A stretch of 64,000 bases of DNA, taken from positions 62,001-126,000 of the forward strand of contig JBEKTY010000001.1 in assembly GCA_049515555.1 (NCBI GenBank), given 5' to 3'. Position numbers and translations under genes: made by a program. This stretch comes from JBEKTY01 sp049515555 (GTDB lineage: Bacteria; Planctomycetota; Planctomycetia; Pirellulales; Thermoguttaceae). Under the pieces are notes generated by a model. It did not search any database and was not told where the DNA came from. It saw only the letters and a program-made list of their open reading frames with translations. Below, one piece after another: positions 44,001 through 50,024 of the stretch (positions are counted from its first letter, which is position 1; each line of letters starts with the position of its first letter).

Positions 44001-45586
44001 TCGTCGCCGAGGCTGATGATCCGGCCGGACACTTGGGCCCCGACATCCAGCATCTGGGCCGGTTCGAGAGTTCCGGTAGCGGAGACCGTGGCTGCCAGAT
44101 CGCCACGTGTTACGCCGGCCTTGCGAAATGCCGGCGCCACGAAGGGCGACGCCGATTTCGCCGAGGCGGGCAATTCCACGTCGACCTGGCCGTCGGCGCC
44201 GATCCGCGCCGTGCCGCCCGGTGGCACGTCGACCGTGGTTTGCTGGCCGTCTTTCACAATGCGGATCATGATCCCCAAGGCGAGCCCCAGGCCGCCGACG
44301 AAAAGTAGGACGGCCAGGCGGATGACGGACTTCCAACGCTGCGAAGCCGCGAGCGGCTTCACTGAATCACCGCCCTCACCCTGGCCCTCTCCCGGGAGGC
44401 GCGGGGACGGAGTCGATGCCTCCGCCCGCCGCAGCAGGCCCGGCAGGTCTGCGCCCGCGCACCACGGCGTCACTGCCTCAGCCACTTCAGCCGGGGTGGC
44501 GAACCGCTGGCCGGGATCCTTGGCCAACATGCGTTCCGGCACGGCGGCGAGCCCGGCGGGAATCTCCGCACGAAGCTCGCGGATGGGAGGAACCGGCTCG
44601 CGGCGGTGGGCGACCATCTTGTCCAACGACGTTTGGTATGTTGCTCCGGCAAACGGGGCCCGGCCGCTCAGGAGCTTGTAGAACGTGGCGCCCAGGCTGT
44701 ACAGGTCGGCGCGGATGTCTACCGTGCGGCTGTCGGAGGTCTGTTCCGGGGCCATGTAGTCGGCCGTGCCCATCGCCTGTCCCGTGCCGGTCACTTCCTC
44801 GCCCGCGGCTGCCTCGGCATAGAAGCGGGCCAGGCCGAGGTCCAAGAGCTTCACCTCGCCCGGCCGGGCGAGCATGATGTTCGAGGGCTTGATATCGCGA
44901 TGCACCAGCCCGTGCTCGTGGGCGCATTGCAGGGCCAAGGCCGTCTGGCGGACCAGCTCGCACGCCTCGGCCAGCGGCAGCGGTCCGCTGCGGCGCACGA
45001 TTTCCGCCAGGTCCAGGCCGTCGACGAACTCCATGATCAGCAGCGGCGTGCCGTCGATCTCCCGCGCGTCGTAGGCCTGGACGATGTTCGGGTGGGCGAG
45101 TTGGCCGATGGCCCGCATCTCGCGCTCGAAGCGGGTGATGGCCTGGGGGTCTGCCAGGCGGCCGCGGGGCAGGACCTTCACGGCCACCACCCGATCGAGC
45201 TTCGTGTGCCGTGCCTTGTAGACCCGGCCCATGCCGCCGTGGCCCAGCTCTTCCAGGACCTGGTACTCCCCGAGCGTCTGCGGCATGGCCGAAGCGGGCT
45301 GGCCGTCGCCGGATTCTTCCCGGGACATCAGGCCCTGCGGGGGCACCGCCAGGGCCTCGGCCACGGCGGCCTGGAACTGCGGTTCCGCCAGACAGGCCTC
45401 GCTGCCAGGCGGCATCCGCAAGCGGCGGATCAGCGTATCCTCCGCGTCCTCCAATCCCGTGATCGTGGCCTGACAATCGCAGCAGGAATCCAGGTGCCGG
45501 GCCAGATCGGCCGATTGCTCCTCGGAAAGCATGCCGATGGCGTACTGCGAAAGCATCTCCCGGCTTGGGCAACTTGCAGTAAGCAT
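41042..45586 (-). CDS. Ser/Thr kinase fused to two efflux-type periplasmic adaptor modules and two STN-like domains
   Basis: The 1,514-residue product starts at MLTASCPSREML (GGAGGA upstream). An anti-sigma-type zinc motif (H31, C35, C38) precedes a kinase domain (GHGGMG, K137, HRD 229-231, with DLG at 249-251 in place of DFG) and one transmembrane helix at about 421-440. The periplasmic part holds a MacA-like membrane-fusion-protein module (~485-760: TGTLEPAQMLDVGAQVSGRI, IIKSPIKGVIIDRR). A second, AcrA-like module follows (~769-1108: EIRSQATGNIDKLHFKGG, TRISAPIAGRISEPL). Two STN/secretin-N-like domains end it (~1145-1245, ~1335-1440). No transporter permease gene is adjacent. It may sense envelope or transport status and signal through the kinase. 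Confidence 0.88.
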   Translation of the reverse strand: MLTASCPSREMLSQYAIGMLSEEQSADLARHLDSCCDCQATITGLEDAEDTLIRRLRMPPGSEACLAEPQFQAAVAEALAVPPQGLMSREESGDGQPASAMPQTLGEYQVLEELGHGGMGRVYKARHTKLDRVVAVKVLPRGRLADPQAITRFEREMRAIGQLAHPNIVQAYDAREIDGTPLLIMEFVDGLDLAEIVRRSGPLPLAEACELVRQTALALQCAHEHGLVHRDIKPSNIMLARPGEVKLLDLGLARFYAEAAAGEEVTGTGQAMGTADYMAPEQTSDSRTVDIRADLYSLGATFYKLLSGRAPFAGATYQTSLDKMVAHRREPVPPIRELRAEIPAGLAAVPERMLAKDPGQRFATPAEVAEAVTPWCAGADLPGLLRRAEASTPSPRLPGEGQGEGGDSVKPLAASQRWKSVIRLAVLLFVGGLGLALGIMIRIVKDGQQTTVDVPPGGTARIGADGQVDVELPASAKSASPFVAPAFRKAGVTRGDLAATVSATGTLEPAQMLDVGAQVSGRIISLGDDPRGKTDPRYKGKSIDFGSPVEPGTILARIDDTLYKLRVEQEKASLARARAELESAKMGKTSVPAAEAAVVQRQVALDQALVSLASTIIKSPIKGVIIDRRVNVGQTVAPDANAPSLFLIAGDLKNMQVWAAVNEADIGRIRPGMEVRFTVDALPGDFFKGKVAQVHMNAQRAQNVVYYTVVVDGFENADRKLMPYMTANLQFQIAARQYQPPPPEPPKEKKSGASATGEERGQAAPQASAPPVVTVSRPIVRDVSDYEEFIGEILASGEAEIRSQATGNIDKLHFKGGMKVKQGDLLLEIDPRSYQAEYDRATAKLEQAKAHFTLLDADFKRAAELLPRQTISQAEYDKAASERDEAKAAVQAAEAAIQLATLALSHTRISAPIAGRISEPLLGVGSTITANNALLAKIVPVDPVCVAFHVPERTVVRLRRIANGKPDWEFAMPVFCGRTDDKDFPYRGKIESVSNQVEAGGMLLWRAMLPNQQGLLMPGMFARVRLVISAPHKALLITERALGIDQGQPFVFVVSDQNIVERRTVKPGQLDDGLRVVTEGLKAEDWVIVSGLQRAHPGMIVRPEKATALSQPPAGQPGESPSAVVTLPPGQPGRHTPPPAAEGPVEKALSAIAEIEFVATPLTDVVDFIADYHKINVSLDKKALKDANIATSIPVKMNLRGIPLRSLLDLTLPQLGLTWAVRDQSLLITTPEAVESHLTTKVYPVSDLTTDSEKLGELIVEIVSSKSWDKNGGMGSVVADRAAGREALVISQSQQAHRRVAEFLADLRTVASQPAAKLPVAVSHEGYWRQTPQTEAVRAALQKKLTIEFDKTPLQDVVDYVRDQSRVNVFLDRGGLASIGVKPSVPVAQRFTDIPLDRLLGMTLKGLGLTYSVEADSLVITSEDTASSRLSAAIYPAGDLVTRGRSVENLVKMLTQTVAPTMWEETGGPGTVIGIKGCADALVVEQTTEVHREIADLLAQLRQPPPSGTEKSKQ
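44373..44406. repeat. Translated repeat in the kinase juxtamembrane linker
   Basis: The segment CCCTCACCCTGGCCCTCTCC plus the following bases resembles a short repeat found in many GC-rich bacterial genomes. On the coding strand it gives SPRLPGEGQGEGG, between the kinase domain and the membrane helix. It appears to be an in-frame insertion into a tolerant linker. Confidence 0.5.
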
Positions 45587-45643
45587 GGTGGAAGTCCTCC
45601 TCATAAGGAAGAACGCGGGCGTCTAACAGCACTTTTGCACCGC

Positions 45644-46261
45644 CTACAGCGGCAACTCGCCCATGGCCTGCCGCAGCCGGCGGAGGACCCGCGATTTGGC
45701 CATGTAGACGGCCGCCGTGCTTATCTGCAAGTCGGATGCGACATGGGTCGGCGAACGCCCCTCGACGATGGTCTGCCAGAAGGCCTGCCAGGTATGCACC
45801 TCGAATTCCGCCCGGATCGTCTCCAGCACGCGCCGCGACAGCCAGGCGGCCGACTCGGCGTCCGGCTGGATGGATTCGGCCCCCGGCTCGGAGGGCTGCG
45901 GGATTTCGGCCATCTGCCGCTGGGCGGTGCTGCCCCCGCGGGCCTCGGCCTTGCCGTGCCGGCGGCGGTAGTGGTCACGGACCTTGTTCCGCGTGATCGT
46001 CGCCAGCCACCCGCTGAAGCTGTCTTGCGAGCGGTCGCGGCGAAAGTCGGTCAAATGAAGCAGTACCGCCGCGAGGACCTCCTGGAGCACATCCGCGGCA
46101 TCTTCGGCAGCCAGGCCCGACCGGCGGCACCAACGATAGATCACCGAACTGTAGAGCCGCACGAATCGCTCCCACGCCTCCGGCCGGCCAGAGCGTAGCT
46201 GATCCAGGAGCGTCGAGGAGACCGAACTGGACGGTGAAGAACCAGCCTGGTCTCTGCTCAT
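45644..46261 (-). CDS. ECF sigma factor (cassette h, kinase-linked)
   Basis: The 205-residue protein starts at MSRDQAGSSPSSS. Region 2 (DAADVLQEVLAAVLLHL, DSFSGWLATITRNKVRDHY) and region 4 (WQAFWQTIVEGRSPTHVASDL, STAAVYMAKSRVL) place it with the sigma gene at 21601. It precedes the kinase-adaptor fusion by 57 bp. No strong ribosome-binding site is visible, so the start is less certain; an in-frame ATG at 46297 is the alternative. Confidence 0.88.
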   Translation of the reverse strand: MSRDQAGSSPSSSVSSTLLDQLRSGRPEAWERFVRLYSSVIYRWCRRSGLAAEDAADVLQEVLAAVLLHLTDFRRDRSQDSFSGWLATITRNKVRDHYRRRHGKAEARGGSTAQRQMAEIPQPSEPGAESIQPDAESAAWLSRRVLETIRAEFEVHTWQAFWQTIVEGRSPTHVASDLQISTAAVYMAKSRVLRRLRQAMGELPL

Positions 46262-46372
46262 CGTGCTACCCGAGCGTTGGCTGCACCGAGAAATCACCCT
46301 GCGAGGGTCATACCTTGCCCATCATATCACCTGGTGTTCGGTTTGAGAACCCACCTGCTTTGTTGCGGCTGC

Positions 46373-46516
46373 CTACGGCTTGGGACTGCCCTCCGCCTGC
46401 GGGGCCTGCGGCGCCTTGTCCGCCGGAACCTCTTTGATGCTCAAGTCGGCGTAGATCACTAGACTTGGGGCGCCCTTCTTCTTGAGTTTGACCCATTCTT
46501 TGCGCCAATATCGCCC
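46373..46516 (-). pseudogene. C-terminal tail fragment of an unidentified protein
   Basis: On the minus strand a 47-residue frame reads WRKEWVKLKKKGAPSLVIYA, then DLSIKEVPADKAPQ, to a stop at 46373. It is closed upstream by a stop codon. It looks like a real protein end (charged, then a proline/alanine tail) but has no start. It abuts the FkbM relic on the other strand, so this is a junction between two decayed genes. Confidence 0.3.
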
Positions 46517-47007
46517 TCAACGCACTGGGCAACGTCCATGCGCACCAGGCGGCGGTGGGCCGGACGCCGGGCACGATGGCGGTGCCCAGGCTGGACTACG
46601 CCGTCTTTGGGAATTATGGGGGCCTGGCGCTCGGACCGTCGCCCCGCGGGGAGCCAGTGCCCGTGATGACGGTCGATTCCCTGCGCCTGCCGGCCTGCCA
46701 GATGTTGAAGATCGACGTCGAGGGCATGGAGGGCGAAGTCATTGCCGGCGCCGATGAGACCATCCGGCGGTGCCGGCCCGTGATCTACGTGGAGAACGAC
46801 CGGGTGGAAAAGTCGGCCGCACTGATCGGACAACTCCTCGGGCTAGACTATCGTCTGTATTGGCATCTTCCGCCCCTCTACAATCCGCAGAACTACTTTG
46901 CCGCGGCGGAGAACGTCTTTGGGACCATCGTTTCCGCCAACATGCTCGGCTTTCATGCATCGGCGGCGCAGGAGGTTCCCGGCCTGCGGGAGATTGTCAG
47001 CCCGTGA
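46492..47007 (+). pseudogene. 3' part of an FkbM-family methyltransferase
   Basis: After a stop codon the frame reads LCANIALNALGNVHAHQAAV. FkbM landmarks follow (MLKIDVEGMEGEVIAGADET, RPVIYVENDR) to a natural C-terminus at GLREIVSP-stop. The N-terminal SAM-binding half (usually VxDVGANxG) is missing. It is a 5'-truncated methyltransferase gene, probably inactive. Confidence 0.78.
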
Positions 47008-47014
47008 TTATCGC

Positions 47015-47097
47015 AGGGTGGCACGCCCTGAGGGACGAAGGGCGTGGCGAGGCGCGAAAAACCACGCCCTTCGCTGCGCTCAGGGACGTGCCACCCT
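47015..47097. repeat. Palindromic repeat, family A, copy 1
   Basis: An imperfect inverted repeat: AGGGTGGCACG...CTGAG and CGAAGGGCGTGG pair with CCACGCCCTTCG and CTCAGGGACGTGCCACCCT. The same element occurs at 60502-60578. It lies just after the FkbM relic. It resembles REP/MITE-type non-coding repeats and has no open frame. Confidence 0.85.
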
Positions 47098-47138
47098 CGC
47101 TGAAATGTGCTCAAGTTATTCTCTTGGGGTTCCTTAAC

Positions 47139-47250
47139 CCGGATTATTCACCCATCGTTCGTAGTGACCGCATTCATGCGGTCCTTGACCTGTTCACACT
47201 CTCCAGACCCGATAAATCGGGTCACTACGAGCCTCGGTGAATAATCCCGG
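47139..47250. repeat. Nested palindromic element
   Basis: The outer arms CCGGATTATTCACC (47139-47152) and GGTGAATAATCCCGG (47236-47250) enclose the inner arms CGTAGTGACC (47160-47169) and GGTCACTACG (47220-47229). Two small hairpins lie inside, CCGCAT-TC-ATGCGG and ACCCGAT-AA-ATCGGGT. The right end touches the stop codon of the next gene, so it could form its 3' mRNA structure. Confidence 0.8.
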
Positions 47251-48705
47251 CTAACGGGCATCCACGAACGGATCGCCGACCAGCATTTCCTGCCGGCCGC
47301 GCAGCACGCCCGCGTCACGGGAGTCCTTGTCCTGCTGTTTCAGACGCGCCAGATGCGCCATTCCCAGATAGCCGCCTGAATACATGTGCGCAAACAGCGG
47401 TGTGGCGTGCTCGTCGTCCACCCGGTTGTGCGGCGTGCCCAGCGCCGCCACGAAGGCCGAGCGGCCGTAGACTACGCTGACCAGGACGTTGTTCTCCACG
47501 GTGGTCGGTGTATCGACGTACGATCGCGACCCCGGTTGCCTGAACCCGCCCACGGCACAGCCGTTGAGCAGGGCGATCAGGCCGCCGTTGCTCATGGCCA
47601 GCGCCTGCTTGCTGGAAACCAGCGAGAGTTCCGGGTTGGAGTGCACGTTCCACCAGACGAACCGCCGCCGGGCCAGTTTCATGTGCCCCAGAAAAACATC
47701 CGCCGACTGCCATCCTTCGTCCATCCAGGGCAGTTTGCCCGCATAGGCCAGGAAGTCGTCCAGCGAACGATATTTCGCCAGATCGACGCGCACGTAGCCC
47801 GCGGGGTTATTCTTGAACACACCCGGACTCTTCTCGTTGATCGCGTAGAACTCGATCTCACGGGGCCCCAGGGCGTCCCATACGGGCTTGCTCCTGGCCA
47901 GGCAGCTAACGTCGTTCGATAGCAGGTACAGTCCACGGCCGTAGGGGGCGCCTTCATAGAACGCGCGGGCTTTCTTCAGCAGCGGTCGCAACTGCTCGGC
48001 CCAGCCCTGGTAATTGTTCTTCGCGTCGTCTTGGTAGCCGACCGGCAGGAAGGCTGCCCAGAGTTCCGGCCCACTGGACCGGCCGGGGGCCAGGTCGTCG
48101 AAGTCGTGCTCCGGCACCTTGAACTGCTTCATGCCCGCCACACATGGCCAAGGATTGGCCGGCCCGCATTCCTTGAGGACAGTGCCCGGTGGGATTCGTC
48201 GCTGGGCGGTCATGTCCAGGTCCTCGTAGTAGCGCGGCCAGAGCCTGGTTGAGGGCGTGTCAGCCCGGGGCATGAAGAAGGAGGGGAGCTTCACGTTGCC
48301 CACAAACAGGATGCCTTCCAGCCCCGGCCGGGCGGCGTGCCAGCCTTGAATGGCCCGGCGGATCTCGGGCGGGCGATAGTCGTCCAGGTCGACGATCGGC
48401 AGCAGCGTGATGCGGAATCCCCGCCTGACGGACGCGGCTTTGACATAGGACGACAGCTCCGGGGCGATCAGCTTGTAGAGTCGGCTGTCCAAGAGCACCA
48501 CAGCCCGTGTCTGCCCAGAGATTTGTCGCAGGGCCGAGTCCAGGGTGATGGGCTGCGGCGACGCAGGCGCGGGTCCGGATTCTGCCAGCGAAGGCCGGGC
48601 CGCCACGGATTCGCCCGCGGCCGGTGCCGGCGGCTGTTCCGGGCTGCCCCGGATTCCGCCGGGCATCAGGACAATCACGACGATCAGAATGCCCCGCACT
48701 GCCAT
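47251..48705 (-). CDS. Exported clan-CD-like (gingipain/C25-type) cysteine peptidase candidate
   Basis: The 484-residue product is taken from MAVRGILIVVIVLMPGG, a signal-like helix. A longer start at 48744 lies in an intergenic repeat and is rejected. LLDSRLYKLIAPELSSYV, the RRAIQGWHAARPGLEGILFV segment and GNVKLPSFF resemble the gingipain-type lead domain (YxxxAPE, then LVGDVxxIP). A histidine in WWNVHSNPEL and a cysteine in IALLNGCAVGGF about 40 residues later fit a clan-CD His-Cys dyad. The family assignment is moderate. Substrate unknown. Confidence 0.6.
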   Translation of the reverse strand: MAVRGILIVVIVLMPGGIRGSPEQPPAPAAGESVAARPSLAESGPAPASPQPITLDSALRQISGQTRAVVLLDSRLYKLIAPELSSYVKAASVRRGFRITLLPIVDLDDYRPPEIRRAIQGWHAARPGLEGILFVGNVKLPSFFMPRADTPSTRLWPRYYEDLDMTAQRRIPPGTVLKECGPANPWPCVAGMKQFKVPEHDFDDLAPGRSSGPELWAAFLPVGYQDDAKNNYQGWAEQLRPLLKKARAFYEGAPYGRGLYLLSNDVSCLARSKPVWDALGPREIEFYAINEKSPGVFKNNPAGYVRVDLAKYRSLDDFLAYAGKLPWMDEGWQSADVFLGHMKLARRRFVWWNVHSNPELSLVSSKQALAMSNGGLIALLNGCAVGGFRQPGSRSYVDTPTTVENNVLVSVVYGRSAFVAALGTPHNRVDDEHATPLFAHMYSGGYLGMAHLARLKQQDKDSRDAGVLRGRQEMLVGDPFVDAR

Positions 48706-48728
48706 GACTTGGGACTGCACAGCAATAG

Positions 48729-48772
48729 CCTGTTCAAATTGCACTCAATTGGTCACCTTTGTCTTACGAGCG
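48729..48772. repeat. Intergenic repeat without palindrome (empty site)
   Basis: CCTGTTCAAATTGCAC continues directly into TCAATTGGTCACCTTTGTCT and TACGAG. The same two halves flank the family-A palindrome at 60481-60607. Here they are joined, so this copy appears to be the uninserted form. Confidence 0.7.
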
Positions 48773-49948
48773 TCTATCCCTCGCAACTGGAACTTTTCGA
48801 GTGCCTAACACTTCACCCTTGGTGCCGGTCTTGATCCGGCAGAGATACTGATTGGCCGTGACGTACAGCACGGAGCCGTCTTCGCCGAAGGCGCAGTTGG
48901 AGGTGGGCTGATGGGGATTGATTCGGCCCAGCAGCGTGCCGTCCGGCGAGAAGACGTTGACCCCGCCCGGCCCGGTGGCGAACAGGTTGCCCGAGCGGTC
49001 GATCTTCATGCCGTCGGGCAGGCCCTTGAGCGTCTTCGTCCAACGCGTGGCGTCGTAGAAGACGCGGCCGGCGCCGAGGCCCCCATCCGCCTTGACCGCA
49101 AACGCCATCCACACCGCCCGCTGCGGATCGGATTGCGAAACGTACAGGATCTTCTCGTCGGGCGAGAAAGCGATGCCGTTCGGCCGCGTCATCTCCTTGG
49201 TCAACAGCGTGACCTTGCCGTCGGCAGCCGACACGCGGAACACGCCGCAGAAATCCAACTCGCGGGTCGGATCGTCGGCGCCCTTGGGCAGGCCGTAGGG
49301 CGGGTCGGTGAAGTACAGATCCCCGTTGGACTTGAACACCAGGTCGTTGGGACTGCTCAATCGCTTGCCGTCGTAACGATCCACCAGCGTGGTCCAGCGG
49401 CCGTCCGGCTCGCGCCGCACGATCCGCCGATCGCCGTGCTGGCAGAGCACCAGCCGGCCCGCCGCATCGAGCGTCAACCCGTTGGAGCCCACTTCGCCGC
49501 CCCTGGGCGTTGTGCCCGTATAGCCGCTGGGCTTGAGGAAGACGCTGACCGCCTGGCCCTCCTTCCATTTCATTACCGTGTTGTTGGGGATGTCGGAGAA
49601 CAACAGGTAGCCGCTCTTGGAAACTTCAGTGGGCAGAGCGGCTATAGGCCCGCCGATCGCACCGCGGGCATGACCGGCGTCGCTCGGCCAGGCAATCCAA
49701 ACCGGCCCTTCCGACCATTTGAATCCTCCGGCCAGCTTCTCCAGCACGGCGCCGGGCGGCACCAGTTGGTCGAAGCGGGGATCGAGCCGCTCGATGGTTC
49801 CAAGGCTCGGATAGGTGGCCTTCTTCTCTCCGGCCGCCCGCTCGGGCGCCGGCTGGGCTAAGCGACAATCGTCGGCTGGCGCCGCGGCACGGCAAGGGAT
49901 GGTGCCGAGCAAGAGAACCACGTTCAGAAGCGAGATTGTTCGTCGCAT
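48764..49948 (-). CDS. Exported SMP-30/gluconolactonase-like protein
   Basis: The 394-residue product starts MRRTISLLNVVLLLGTIPC (signal peptide) after GGGAGA. It has the six-bladed propeller of the SMP-30/gluconolactonase family (GFKWSEGPVW, SNGLTLDAAGRLVLCQHGDR, SSPNDLVFKSNGDLYFTDPP, TRPNGIAFSPDEKILYVSQS). The glutamate, asparagines and aspartate expected to bind the divalent metal are present. It probably hydrolyses a sugar lactone outside the cytoplasm. Confidence 0.88.
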   Translation of the reverse strand: MRRTISLLNVVLLLGTIPCRAAAPADDCRLAQPAPERAAGEKKATYPSLGTIERLDPRFDQLVPPGAVLEKLAGGFKWSEGPVWIAWPSDAGHARGAIGGPIAALPTEVSKSGYLLFSDIPNNTVMKWKEGQAVSVFLKPSGYTGTTPRGGEVGSNGLTLDAAGRLVLCQHGDRRIVRREPDGRWTTLVDRYDGKRLSSPNDLVFKSNGDLYFTDPPYGLPKGADDPTRELDFCGVFRVSAADGKVTLLTKEMTRPNGIAFSPDEKILYVSQSDPQRAVWMAFAVKADGGLGAGRVFYDATRWTKTLKGLPDGMKIDRSGNLFATGPGGVNVFSPDGTLLGRINPHQPTSNCAFGEDGSVLYVTANQYLCRIKTGTKGEVLGTRKVPVARDRRS

Positions 49949-50024
49949 CGAAGCATCTCCCGGGGGTATTATGGCCATGCCAGCGGCACTTAGCCTACCA
50001 GGTTTCCGGCCGTATGCAAGCACG

